From NCBI RefSeq assembly GCF_000473045.1, contig NZ_AXAY01000006.1:274072-338071 (forward strand): a DNA stretch of 64,000 bases, read 5' to 3'. How positions within the stretch are numbered: position 1 is the first letter of the stretch; every line of letters starts with the position of its first letter. Shown piece by piece: positions 14,213-23,226 of this stretch. The position numbers were made by a program, and so were the translations under genes. Under the pieces are notes generated by a model. It searched no databases. It was not told where the DNA came from and worked only from the letters and a program-made list of their open reading frames with translations. Origin of the DNA: Bradyrhizobium sp. WSM3983 (GTDB taxonomy: Bacteria > Pseudomonadota > Alphaproteobacteria > Rhizobiales > Xanthobacteraceae).

Positions 14213-15385
14213 TTGAACATCCCGAGCATCGACTTCGATCTGGGCGAAGACATCAGCATGCTGCGCGACACCGTGCGCGCCTTTGTCGAGGCGGAGGTGG
14301 CGCCGCGCGCGGCGGAGGTCGAGAAGGCCAACCTGTTCCCGGCCGACCTCTGGAAGCGTTTTGGCGACCTCGGCCTGCTCGGCATGACCGCGCCGGAGCA
14401 ATATGGCGGCTCCAACATGGGCTATCTCGCCCACGTCGTTGCCATGGAGGAGATTTCGCGCGGCTCGGCCGCGGTCGGGCTCTCCTACGGCGCCCATTCC
14501 AACCTCTGCGTCAACCAGATCCGCCGCAACGGCAATGATGCGCAGCGCCAGCGCTATCTGCCCAAACTGATTTCCGGCGAGTATGTCGGCGCGCTCGCGA
14601 TGTCCGAGCCGGGCGCCGGCTCCGACGTGGTCTCGATGAAGCTGCGCGCCGACAAGCGCGGCGACCGCTATGTGCTCAACGGCTCGAAAATGTGGATCAC
14701 CAATGGCGGCGATGCCGACGTGCTGGTCGTCTACGCCAAGACCGATCCGGAGGCCGGCCCGCGCGGCATGACCGCCTTCCTGATCGAGAAAGGCTTCAAG
14801 GGTTTCACCCATGGCCAGCATCTCGACAAGCTCGGCATGCGCGGCTCCAATACCTATCCGCTGTTCTTCGACGATTGCGAGGTGCCGGAAGAGAACGTGC
14901 TGGGCAAGCTGGGCGAGGGCGTCAAGGTGCTGATGTCGGGCCTCGACTATGAGCGCGCCGTTCTGTCCGGCGGTCCGCTCGGCATCATGGCGGCCTGCAT
15001 GGACGCGGTAGTGCCCTACATGCATGAACGAAAACAGTTCGGGCAGCCGATCGGCGATTTCCAGCTGATGCAAGGCAAGCTCGCCGATATGTATTCGACC
15101 TGGCAGGCCACGCGCGCCTATGTCTACGCTGTGGGCCGCGCCTGCGACCGCGCCGATCATGCGCGCAGTCTGCGCAAGGATTCCGCCGCCGCGATCCTCT
15201 ACTCTGCGGAGAAGGCGACGTGGATGGCCGGCGAGGCGATCCAGGCGCTCGGCGGTGTCGGCTACACCAGCGAGTTTCCGGTCGGACGTCTCTGGCGCGA
15301 CGCAAAACTCTATGAGATCGGCGCTGGGACGTCCGAAGTGCGTCGCATGCTGATCGGCCGCGAACTGATGGCGGAAACCGCTTAA
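14213..15385 (+). CDS. liuA: isovaleryl-CoA dehydrogenase
   Basis: The 390-residue acyl-CoA dehydrogenase should oxidise isovaleryl-CoA to 3-methylcrotonyl-CoA with FAD, in leucine breakdown. The assignment rests on [23 protein letters not shown], the isovaleryl-specific region carrying the catalytic Glu in the Y-E-R position. [55 protein letters not shown] and the C-terminal [42 protein letters not shown] also support it. I chose TTG 14213, because GGAGGA is 7 nt upstream and no ATG fits. It is first in the liu operon, 40 nt before liuB. Confidence 0.93.
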   Translation: MNIPSIDFDLGEDISMLRDTVRAFVEAEVAPRAAEVEKANLFPADLWKRFGDLGLLGMTAPEQYGGSNMGYLAHVVAMEEISRGSAAVGLSYGAHSNLCVNQIRRNGNDAQRQRYLPKLISGEYVGALAMSEPGAGSDVVSMKLRADKRGDRYVLNGSKMWITNGGDADVLVVYAKTDPEAGPRGMTAFLIEKGFKGFTHGQHLDKLGMRGSNTYPLFFDDCEVPEENVLGKLGEGVKVLMSGLDYERAVLSGGPLGIMAACMDAVVPYMHERKQFGQPIGDFQLMQGKLADMYSTWQATRAYVYAVGRACDRADHARSLRKDSAAAILYSAEKATWMAGEAIQALGGVGYTSEFPVGRLWRDAKLYEIGAGTSEVRRMLIGRELMAETA

Positions 15386-15425
15386 TCCCTCCACCCAACC
15401 ACGTCACCAGAAACGCGGGACCTCA

Positions 15426-17030
15426 ATGCCGCTTCATTCCAGCATCGATCCATCGTCATCCGATTTTGCGCGCAATTCCGAGGCCATGCGCGCGCTTGTC
15501 GCAGACTTGCGCGAAAAGCTCAGCCAGGTTGCCGGCGGCGGAGGGGAGGCATCACGCGACCGCCACACCGCGCGCGGCAAGATGCTGGCGCGCGAGCGCG
15601 TCGACCTGCTGGTCGATCCCGGGACCTCGTTCCTGGAGCTGTCGCCGCTGGCGGCCCATGGGCTCTACGGCGGCGACGTGCATTCGGCGAGCATCGTCAC
15701 CGGCGTCGGCCGCATCGCGGGCCGCGAATGCGTGATCGTCGCCAACGACGCCACCATCAAGGGCGGCACCTACTATCCCATGACCGTGAAGAAGCATCTG
15801 CGGGCGCAGGATATCGCGCGGCAGAACAATCTTCCTTGCGTCTACATGGTCGATTCCGGCGGCGCCTTCCTGCCGCTGCAGGACGAGATCTTTCCGGACG
15901 AGCGGCATTTCGGCCGCATCTTCTACAATCAGGCGCAGATGTCCTCTCAAGGCATCCCGCAGATCGCGATCGTGATGGGCTCCTGCACCGCCGGCGGCGC
16001 CTATGTGCCGGCGATGTCGGACGAGAGCATCATCGTGCGCAATCAAGGCACCATCTTCCTCGGCGGCCCGCCACTGGTGAAGGCCGCGACCGGCGAGGTC
16101 GTGAGCGCGGAGGAGCTCGGCGGCGCCGACGTGCATTCGCGGCAATCCGGCGTGACCGATCATTACGCCCAGAACGATGCCCATGCGATCGGCATTGCCC
16201 GCCGCATTGTCGGCACGCTGAAGCCATCTGCACGGCCGAACCTCAACATGCATCCGCCGCGCGATCCGCTGTTTGCAGCGGAGGAGATCTACGGCGTGGT
16301 GCCGGTCGATGGCCGCAAGCCGTTCGATGTACGGGACATCATCGCCCGCGTGGTCGATGGTTCCGAGTTCGACGAGTTCAAGAAGCTCTACGGCACGACG
16401 CTGGTGTGCGGGTTCGCCCATATCTGGGGCTATCCGGTCGGCATCATCGCCAACAACGGCATTCTTTTCAGTGAGAGCTCGCTGAAGGGCGCGCATTTCA
16501 TCGAGCTGTGCTGCCAGCGCGGCATTCCGCTGGTGTTTTTGCAGAACATCACCGGCTTCATGGTCGGCAAGAAATACGAGGCCGGCGGCATCGCGCGTGA
16601 CGGCGCCAAGCTGGTGACGGCGGTTGCGACCGCCTCGGTGCCGAAATTCACCGTCGTGATCGGCGGCTCCTACGGCGCCGGCAATTACGGCATGTGCGGC
16701 CGTGCCTACTCACCGCGCTTCCTCTGGATGTGGCCGAACGCGCGCATCTCGGTGATGGGTGGCGAGCAGGCATCGATGGTGCTGAGCCAGGTCCGCCGCG
16801 ACAATATCGAGGCCAAGGGCGACAGCTGGTCGAAGGAAGAGGAGGACAAATTTCGCGAGCCTATCCGCGCGCAATATGAGAGCCAGGGGCATCCGTACTA
16901 TGCGACCGCGCGTCTCTGGGACGACGGCGTGATCGATCCGGCCGATACAAGGCTGGTGCTCGGCCTTGGCCTCTCGGCGGCGTCGAATGCGCCGATCGAG
17001 CCGACGAAATTCGGCCTGTTCAGGATGTGA
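15426..17030 (+). CDS. liuB: methylcrotonyl-CoA carboxylase, carboxyltransferase (beta) subunit
   Basis: The 534-residue subunit transfers carboxyl from biotin to 3-methylcrotonyl-CoA. The N-terminal carboxyltransferase half includes [46 protein letters not shown] and [21 protein letters not shown]. These are typical of the methylcrotonyl type rather than the propionyl type. Later motifs include [60 protein letters not shown] and [34 protein letters not shown]. Length matches the family. The alpha subunit starts 5 nt after its stop. Confidence 0.95.
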   Translation: MPLHSSIDPSSSDFARNSEAMRALVADLREKLSQVAGGGGEASRDRHTARGKMLARERVDLLVDPGTSFLELSPLAAHGLYGGDVHSASIVTGVGRIAGRECVIVANDATIKGGTYYPMTVKKHLRAQDIARQNNLPCVYMVDSGGAFLPLQDEIFPDERHFGRIFYNQAQMSSQGIPQIAIVMGSCTAGGAYVPAMSDESIIVRNQGTIFLGGPPLVKAATGEVVSAEELGGADVHSRQSGVTDHYAQNDAHAIGIARRIVGTLKPSARPNLNMHPPRDPLFAAEEIYGVVPVDGRKPFDVRDIIARVVDGSEFDEFKKLYGTTLVCGFAHIWGYPVGIIANNGILFSESSLKGAHFIELCCQRGIPLVFLQNITGFMVGKKYEAGGIARDGAKLVTAVATASVPKFTVVIGGSYGAGNYGMCGRAYSPRFLWMWPNARISVMGGEQASMVLSQVRRDNIEAKGDSWSKEEEDKFREPIRAQYESQGHPYYATARLWDDGVIDPADTRLVLGLGLSAASNAPIEPTKFGLFRM

Positions 17031-17034
17031 TGCG

Positions 17035-19038
17035 ATGGACCGTTCAAAGCTCTACCGCCGTTTTCGCACGCTCCTGATCGCCAACCGCGGCGAGATCGCA
17101 GCCCGCGTCATCCGCACCGCCCGCGCCATGGGCCTGCGCACCGTCGCGGTCTATTCCGAGGCCGACCGCGACGCGATGCACGTCGCGCTCGCCGACGAAG
17201 CCGTGCTGCTCGGGCCGGCGCGCGCCCGCGACAGCTATCTCAATGTCGAGCGGTTGATCGAGGCCGCGCGCAAGACCGGCGCCGAGGCAGTGCACCCCGG
17301 TTACGGTTTCCTGTCCGAGAACGCTGAATTCGCGCAGGCCTGCCTCGATGCCGGGCTGGTCTTCGTCGGCCCGACCGCCGGGATGATGAATGCGATGGGC
17401 TCGAAATCCGGCTCGAAAGCGCTGATGGAGAAGGCCGGCGTGCCGCTGGTGCCCGGCTATCACGGCGAGGCCCAGGATGACGCCACGCTGTCGAGGGCCG
17501 CGGACAAGATCGGCTTTCCGATCCTGGTGAAGGCCTCCGCCGGCGGCGGCGGCCGCGGCATGCGCATCGTCCCCTCTGCGGCCGAGCTTGCGCCCGCGAT
17601 CGTCAGCGCCAAGCGCGAGGCCAAGGCCGCCTTCGGCGACGACCGTATGCTGATCGAGAAATATGTCGACAATCCCCGGCATATCGAGGTGCAGATCATC
17701 GGCGACAGCCACGGCAATCTGCTCTCGTTGTTCGAGCGCGAATGTACGCTGCAGCGCCGGCACCAGAAGGTGATCGAGGAAGCGCCGTCGCCGACGCTCA
17801 CTGCGGGCCAGCGCGAGGCGGTTTGCGCCGCCGCGCGAAAGGCGGCGGGCGCGGTGAACTACGTGGGCGCCGGCACCATCGAGTTCGTCTCCGATGGCAA
17901 GGACGTGTTCTTCATCGAGATGAACACGCGTCTCCAGGTCGAGCACCCCGTGACCGAGTTGATCACCGGGATCGACCTCGTCGAGTGGCAGCTGCGCGTC
18001 GCATTTGGCGAGGCGCTGCCGCTGAAGCAGGACGAGATCAAGCTCAACGGCCACGCTGTTGAAGCGCGTGTCTATGCCGAAAATCCGACCAGGAATTTCA
18101 TGCCCTCGGTCGGCAAGCTCTCGACCTGGCGGCTGCCTGCTGAGACCGGCGGCTTGCGCATCGACGCCGGCTATCGCGAAGGCGATACGGTCTCGCCATA
18201 TTACGATGCCATGCTCGCCAAAATGATTGCGTGGGCGCCGACGCGCGACGTCGCGATCGACCGGCTCAACCGCGGGCTGGAAGACTCCGACGTCCGCGGC
18301 ATCGTCACCAACATCCCGTTCCTGTCGGCCCTGATCACGCATCCGAAGGTGCGGGCGAATGCAATCGACACCGGCTTCATCGAGCGCGAGCTGGCGGCCC
18401 TGACCTCGGGAGCGCCGGCCCCCGGCGAGCTCGAGCTGTGCGCCGCGGTCGCTACGATCGTCAACGACGAGCGGCAGGCCGCGCAGGGACAGGCGACTTC
18501 GCCCTGGCAGACCTTTGGCTGGATGCCGGTCGGGCGCCGGCAGCGCAGCTTTGCCTTCCGCATCGGGCATGGGCCCGAGCAGAAGATCACGCTCAATTAT
18601 GGTAGCGGGCCGTCGACGCTGGTCATCGGCGAGCGCGAGCTGGCTTTCACGTTTGTGCCGAAAGATGGCGGCTTCGATCTGACGCTGGATGGCGTCAAAT
18701 CCTCCGTTGCCGCCGTGATCGACGGCCATGAGCTGTATTTGCGCACGCGCAACGGACGCTTCGACCTGCACTGGGTCGATCCGTTCGGCGGCGAGAGCGA
18801 GGAGCATGTCGGCGAAGAGAAGATCGCAGCACCCTTGCCGGGCACCGTCGTCGCCGTGCTGGCCGAGGAGGGTGCAAAACTCGAGAAGGGCGCGCCGATC
18901 CTCACGCTCGAGGTGATGAAGATGGAGCATACGCTGCGCGCGCCCTATGCCGGCGTGTTGAAGTCCATCAAGTGCAAGGTCGGCGACATTGTCCAGGAAG
19001 GCGTCGAGCTCGCCGTGGTCGAGCCATCGGAAGAGTGA
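17035..19038 (+). CDS. liuD: methylcrotonyl-CoA carboxylase, biotin-carrying (alpha) subunit
   Basis: The 667-residue protein carries biotin carboxylase and the biotin domain. Residues about 9-450 form the biotin carboxylase: LLIANRGEIAARVIRTAR, the ATP-grasp loop KASAGGGGRGMR, FGDDRMLIEKYVDNPRHIEVQI, and FIEMNTRLQVEHPVTELITGIDLVEWQ. A linker domain follows. The C-terminal biotinyl domain has LEVMKMEHT with the target Lys near residue 629. ATG 17035 lies 5 nt after the liuB stop, and an in-frame start further upstream would only duplicate liuB sequence. liuE begins 2 nt after its stop. Confidence 0.95.
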   Translation: MDRSKLYRRFRTLLIANRGEIAARVIRTARAMGLRTVAVYSEADRDAMHVALADEAVLLGPARARDSYLNVERLIEAARKTGAEAVHPGYGFLSENAEFAQACLDAGLVFVGPTAGMMNAMGSKSGSKALMEKAGVPLVPGYHGEAQDDATLSRAADKIGFPILVKASAGGGGRGMRIVPSAAELAPAIVSAKREAKAAFGDDRMLIEKYVDNPRHIEVQIIGDSHGNLLSLFERECTLQRRHQKVIEEAPSPTLTAGQREAVCAAARKAAGAVNYVGAGTIEFVSDGKDVFFIEMNTRLQVEHPVTELITGIDLVEWQLRVAFGEALPLKQDEIKLNGHAVEARVYAENPTRNFMPSVGKLSTWRLPAETGGLRIDAGYREGDTVSPYYDAMLAKMIAWAPTRDVAIDRLNRGLEDSDVRGIVTNIPFLSALITHPKVRANAIDTGFIERELAALTSGAPAPGELELCAAVATIVNDERQAAQGQATSPWQTFGWMPVGRRQRSFAFRIGHGPEQKITLNYGSGPSTLVIGERELAFTFVPKDGGFDLTLDGVKSSVAAVIDGHELYLRTRNGRFDLHWVDPFGGESEEHVGEEKIAAPLPGTVVAVLAEEGAKLEKGAPILTLEVMKMEHTLRAPYAGVLKSIKCKVGDIVQEGVELAVVEPSEE

Positions 19039-19039
19039 C

Positions 19040-19951
19040 ATGAGCGATCCCGTCCGCATCATCGAGATGGGGCCGCGCGACGGCCTTCAGAACGAGAAGA
19101 CACCCGTCAGCGTCGAGGCCCGCATCGCCTTCATCGAGGCGCTGGTCGCGGCGGGCTTGGATACCGTCGAGGTCGGCGCCTTTGTCTCGCCCAAGGCGAT
19201 CCCGCAGATGGCAAGCTCCGACGCCGTGCTGCGCGGCGTTGCCCACGTGACTGGTGCCGAATTCCACGTGCTGGTGCCGAACGAAAAGGGCTATGACGCC
19301 GCGCGCGCGGCGGGTGCGAAAGTGGTGTCCGTGTTTGCCGCCGCCTCCGAAGGTTTTTCGCGCGCCAACATCAATTGCACGGTCGCGGAGTCCATCGAGC
19401 GGTTCAAGCCGGTGCTGGCGCGCGCCAAGTCCGACGGCGTGAAGGTGCGCGGCTATATCTCCTGCGTGCTCGGCTGCCCCTTTGACGGCGAGATCAAGCC
19501 GAAGGCGGTTGCAGATCTCGCCAGCACGCTCTGGGATCTCGGCTGCTACGAGATCTCGCTCGGCGACACCATCGGCGTCGGCACGCCAAGCAAGGCGAAG
19601 GAGATGCTGCGCGCGGTGGCCGCCAACATTCCGACCGCAAAGCTCGCGATGCACTTTCACGATACCTATGGCCAGGCGCTCGCCAATCTCTACGCCGGGC
19701 TGGAGGAGGGCGTCCGCGTCATCGATGCTGCCGCCGGCGGATTGGGCGGCTGTCCCTATGCGCCTGGCGCCACGGGTAACGTGGCGACCGAGGATGTCGT
19801 CTACATGCTCGAGGGCATGGGCGTGAGGACCGGTGTCGACATGGAGAAGCTGTTGGCCGCGACCAACACGATGAGCGGCGTGCTGGGCAAGCCGCCGGTG
19901 AGCCGGGTCGCGTCCGCGCTGAACGCGAAGAAGAAGCGGGTAGTTGCCTAG
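19040..19951 (+). CDS. liuE: hydroxymethylglutaryl-CoA lyase
   Basis: The 303-residue TIM-barrel enzyme cleaves HMG-CoA to acetyl-CoA and acetoacetate, the last leucine-specific step. Motifs are IIEMGPRDGLQNE, VEVGAFVSPKAIPQMA, the metal ligands in MHFHDTYGQALANLY, and the active-site loop GGLGGCPYAPGATGNVATEDVVYMLEGMG with the catalytic Cys. It starts at ATG 19040, 2 nt after the liuD stop. It ends the liu operon. The methylglutaconyl-CoA hydratase (liuC) that links LiuBD to LiuE is not in the cluster and must be supplied from elsewhere. Confidence 0.95.
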   Translation: MSDPVRIIEMGPRDGLQNEKTPVSVEARIAFIEALVAAGLDTVEVGAFVSPKAIPQMASSDAVLRGVAHVTGAEFHVLVPNEKGYDAARAAGAKVVSVFAAASEGFSRANINCTVAESIERFKPVLARAKSDGVKVRGYISCVLGCPFDGEIKPKAVADLASTLWDLGCYEISLGDTIGVGTPSKAKEMLRAVAANIPTAKLAMHFHDTYGQALANLYAGLEEGVRVIDAAAGGLGGCPYAPGATGNVATEDVVYMLEGMGVRTGVDMEKLLAATNTMSGVLGKPPVSRVASALNAKKKRVVA

Positions 19952-20100
19952 GACGCTTCGGCCTCCTCCTGCGGCATCAGCGCGCGTCTAACACGATCGC
20001 CCCAAATTTCCTTGCTTCTTTTGCACGCAAGGGTAGTATCGCTTCGATATATTCCGGCGTTAAATTTTCGATCGCGCCTACTGCATTGCCAGAGGTCGCC

Positions 20101-21390
20101 ATGCGCGTTGACATCCAAGTCTCGACCACCGATCCACAAGGCCGCGCATTTGTGACCTGGGTCCCCGTGAAGGCGACGGCCCGTATGGCTGACGCGTCGG
20201 GCGCATCCAATCCGGCACGTATCACGCTACAGAACGGAGGAGCGAACGGAGGCGGTCGCCTAGCGTTCGATACGGTTCGCAGCGATGCGGGAGCAGCCCA
20301 ACTCGATCTCGAACTTCCCACTGATGGTACCCCCGTCGAGTTCTGGGTGGCGGGCGAATTCCAGCATCCCAGCAATGCCTATGGGGATGCCGCGATCGAT
20401 GTGATGGCGTCCGGCGGCCAGGTTGCCCGGCGTGAAATGATGGTGCGTATTCGCAAGAATGCGGTCAATCTCTCCGCGGCGGAGCGCGACCGTTTCCTGT
20501 TGGCGTTGGGCAAGCTGAATAACGCCGGCCGCGGTGTATTCCAGGGGTTTAGAGACACGCATGTGACGGACTCGCTGGACGAAGCGCATGGCTTTCCCGG
20601 GTTTCCAGCGTGGCATCGCGCTTATATGCTCGATCTGGAGCGCACGTTGCAGAACATCGACTCGAGCGTCACCTTGCCCTATTGGCGATTCGACGAACCC
20701 GCCGCCGCGCTTTTCGATATGGCGTTCCTCGGCATGCCGCCCGCCAATCCGGCGCAAGGCGACACGATCCAGTTCCCCCACGGGCACGCGCTGGAGTTTT
20801 GGAAGACCGACACCCTCGACTCCATTGATCGACGTCCAACCTTCAATATCAATGGAGCTCCGCCGGCGCAGCTGCTTGGACGACCGAACGTCATTTCGCA
20901 GGCCGAGACGATGTTGCTGGGTACGCAATACGACCGGTTTCGCCGCATGGAAGGTGCCCCCCACGGACGGGCGCACACCAGCTTTGACGGTCCCATCAAC
21001 GTCCCCGTCACGGCTCCGAAGGATCCGCTTTTTTTTCTGCTCCATGCAAACGTCGATCGGCTCTGGGCGTTCTGGCAGTGGTTCAACCAGCGGACGGATT
21101 CAGCTAACCCGGCAACCTATTCAACTGCCGGTGCGCCCCCCGGACGGCCCGGCCTGATAGGACACAATCTCGGCGACACGATGTGGCCATGGAACCAATC
21201 AACGACGCCGCCTCGACCGATCTTTCCGCCGCCGCGGGGACCGTTCCCGACGTCTCCGATCACGACGCGACCCGGACTTCAACCAATGGTCCGGGAGATG
21301 ATAGATTGGCAAGGAATCCACGGGGGTGACTCCTTGGGTTTCGACTATGATGACGTTCCATTCGAACTCCACGCTGGAGGCGTCGCATGA
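20101..21390 (+). CDS. tyrosinase-type dicopper enzyme with N-terminal beta domain
   Basis: The 429-residue protein contains a complete tyrosinase copper site. CuA is His154, His163 and His172 (RDTHVTDSLDEAHGFPGFPAWHRAYMLDLE). CuB is His288, His292 and His315 (APHGRAHTSF, then DPLFFLLHANVDRLWAFWQ). PYWRFDEP lies between. Residues 1-120 form a beta-rich domain unlike the catalytic part (RVDIQVSTTDPQGRAFVTWV). No signal peptide or Tat motif is seen, so it is probably cytosolic. The family hydroxylates phenols or oxidises catechols and aminophenols; the substrate here is unknown. ATG 20101 has AGAGGT 5 nt upstream. Its stop overlaps the next start (ATGA). Confidence 0.9.
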   Translation: MRVDIQVSTTDPQGRAFVTWVPVKATARMADASGASNPARITLQNGGANGGGRLAFDTVRSDAGAAQLDLELPTDGTPVEFWVAGEFQHPSNAYGDAAIDVMASGGQVARREMMVRIRKNAVNLSAAERDRFLLALGKLNNAGRGVFQGFRDTHVTDSLDEAHGFPGFPAWHRAYMLDLERTLQNIDSSVTLPYWRFDEPAAALFDMAFLGMPPANPAQGDTIQFPHGHALEFWKTDTLDSIDRRPTFNINGAPPAQLLGRPNVISQAETMLLGTQYDRFRRMEGAPHGRAHTSFDGPINVPVTAPKDPLFFLLHANVDRLWAFWQWFNQRTDSANPATYSTAGAPPGRPGLIGHNLGDTMWPWNQSTTPPRPIFPPPRGPFPTSPITTRPGLQPMVREMIDWQGIHGGDSLGFDYDDVPFELHAGGVA

Positions 21391-22115
21391 AGGCCAAGGA
21401 CTATCGAGAGCAGGTTGCCGCCAGACTCGGAACTGCGACACAGGCGACGTTTGCTGCGCCGACCACGCCCGAGCCGCCCGTGGTGGCCTGGAGAGCAGCG
21501 CTGGCATCGTTATCGAGCCCATCCAGCTCGGCCGATAATCGCAGGGAGGCCTTGCAGTTGCTGCAGTCGGGAACCTTTCTCGAGCGTGAGTTCGATCCCG
21601 TACGTGCAGAATATGTCGACGCCCTGCGGCGGTCCACGAGCGACCCGAGCGAAGACGTCCGTCGTTACGCCTTGGGCGTCCTGATGAGCCAGAAGGACGA
21701 TTTCGCGCGAAGCAGGCTGGTCGAGGGTCTACAGGGCACGGCCGCGGCGCTGCTTCCGCCAGCCGCCGCGTTGTCCCTCCTTGCGAGGGACGATCACGCT
21801 TCTATCGGCGCCGTGGCAAATCAGATCCTCAAGAGCAATACCGATCCCGCCGTGCGTATGCAGGCCGTTCGCGTACTGGCCAGAGACCCGAGTTCTGTTC
21901 AGGGCCTGGAAGAAATTTTGCACAACAAGGACGAGTTCAGGGAGGTCCGTCGTGCCGGAGCGGTCGCTCTGAAGAATCTGGATCCCGATCGTTTCGTGCA
22001 GAGCGCCACGACGATCCTGAACGACGAGAACGAGTTTCCGGATATCAAGTCGACGGTCGGCGGCGCGCTAGAACTCGACGGAATCGTGCCCAATGTCACA
22101 CGGCCCGGACCATGA
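21387..22115 (+). CDS. HEAT-repeat protein of the tyrosinase operon
   Basis: The 242 residues begin with a short tail (KAKDYREQVAARLGTATQAT), then form an array of helical pairs. Examples are DPSEDVRRYALGVLMSQKDDFARSRLVEGL, LLPPAAALSLLARDDHASIGAVANQILKS, PAVRMQAVRVLARDPSSVQGLEEIL and FREVRRAGAVALKNLDPDRFVQSATTIL. These are HEAT-like repeats, which usually scaffold protein-protein contacts. No catalytic motif or signal peptide is present. The gene overlaps both neighbours by 4 nt (ATGA on each side), so it is part of the same translational unit. A role in assembling the tyrosinase with its copper donor is inference. Confidence 0.75.
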   Translation: MKAKDYREQVAARLGTATQATFAAPTTPEPPVVAWRAALASLSSPSSSADNRREALQLLQSGTFLEREFDPVRAEYVDALRRSTSDPSEDVRRYALGVLMSQKDDFARSRLVEGLQGTAAALLPPAAALSLLARDDHASIGAVANQILKSNTDPAVRMQAVRVLARDPSSVQGLEEILHNKDEFREVRRAGAVALKNLDPDRFVQSATTILNDENEFPDIKSTVGGALELDGIVPNVTRPGP

Positions 22116-23221
22116 TCGAATCCACACGTCTGCCTGACGATGTTGCGGCAGCCTTGCGCGCCGCCACTTCAGTGGACCGGGATTTGCTTGCACTGCTCCA
22201 CGAAAATGCCCCGCTGTACCGGGGCAAGGCTTCTTCCGAGGTCGAGCGCCTTCGGGCGCTGATCATGGTCGAACTTGTCAAGGCGGGCTTCGCGGGCGAA
22301 TTGCTTCCCTATGCGATCGAGGAGTTTGAAACCGGGACCGACGCTTATGCGATCGCCGCGGCCGCGCGCGTCGTTCGCGCGGCACCGAACCTGCCGAACG
22401 GTATCGGGTCGTTGATCAATCGTGCAGCCGAGCGAGTTCGTCGGCGCAATCAGTTTGTCATTTTTGAGGACGGGGCGTCGGCGCCAGGGCATTCGCCCGT
22501 CACAGCGGTCGATGAGGTGATGGCGGCATTGTCGGCTCTCAATCTGCGCAGTTGCGCTGCGCCAAGCTCCGGAGAGGACGTGCCGGCATCGGCTCTGCTC
22601 CAGCCGGTCCCGGAGCAGGTACATGCCGCTTGCTGCCACCAAGGCCGGGCCAGCGAAGCGGTCGAGCAAAGCTCGGGGCTGATCGTCGGTACGGTTGCCG
22701 GGGTCGGCGATATCGAGATGCAAGATCAAGATGGACAGTGCACGCAGTTCGGAGACCTGTTCGCGAAGCGAGTAGGACTCGTCGCATTCTTCTACACACG
22801 TTGCATGACCCCGGAAAAGTGCTCGCGAACCGTGGGTCAACTTGCCGAGGTGGCAAGGTTGATCTGCGGGACGAAGGCCGATGGATCGGTGATGATTGCC
22901 GGAATCACTTACGATCCAGCATATGATCTGCCCGAGCGGCTTCGACGATATGGCCGGGAGCGGGGACTGACATTCGCTCAAAATTGCCAGCTTCTGCGCA
23001 CGACCGGGTCCTTCGACGCATTGCGCGATCGTTTGCAGCTGGGGGTCGGCTACGGTACATCGACCGTCAACAGGCACCGCATTGAACTGATCCTGATCGA
23101 CCGTTCGGGCGATATCGCGCAGGCGCATGTGCGTCGTCTTTGGGACGCGCGGGACATGGCAGACCAAATTCTGTCCATGCATGATGAAGCCAAGAATCGC
23201 GCGCAGCCTCAAACTTCCTGA
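22112..23221 (+). CDS. SCO1/SenC-like copper protein with N-terminal helical domain
   Basis: The 369 residues have three parts. Residues 1-110 are helical and HEAT-like (LLPYAIEEFETGTDAYAIAAAARVVRA). Residues 145-180 form a linker with HAACCH at 171-176. Residues 190-355 form a SCO-type thioredoxin fold. The SCO part has the CxxxxxC pair Cys231 and Cys237 (FFYTRCMTPEKC), the YDPAYDLPERLRRYGRERGL segment, and His322 (NRHRIELILID), matching the Cys-Cys-His copper site of SCO proteins. Canonical SCO proteins are membrane-anchored and load copper into cytochrome oxidase. This one has no anchor or signal. It most likely supplies copper, or redox activity, to the tyrosinase. It converges on the TRAP operon, 5 nt away. 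Confidence 0.82.
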   Translation: MIESTRLPDDVAAALRAATSVDRDLLALLHENAPLYRGKASSEVERLRALIMVELVKAGFAGELLPYAIEEFETGTDAYAIAAAARVVRAAPNLPNGIGSLINRAAERVRRRNQFVIFEDGASAPGHSPVTAVDEVMAALSALNLRSCAAPSSGEDVPASALLQPVPEQVHAACCHQGRASEAVEQSSGLIVGTVAGVGDIEMQDQDGQCTQFGDLFAKRVGLVAFFYTRCMTPEKCSRTVGQLAEVARLICGTKADGSVMIAGITYDPAYDLPERLRRYGRERGLTFAQNCQLLRTTGSFDALRDRLQLGVGYGTSTVNRHRIELILIDRSGDIAQAHVRRLWDARDMADQILSMHDEAKNRAQPQTS

Positions 23222-23226
23222 GGGAT

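Noticed and set aside
14045..15394. Long minus-strand open frames opposite liuA, liuD (17044-19062), the GT83 gene (41099-42880) and the RND pumps (58471-59886, 61422-63308)
   Set aside because: They lie antisense to genes with complete family motifs. GC-rich third positions leave the opposite frames open, and their products are His/Arg/Asp-rich without recognisable motifs.
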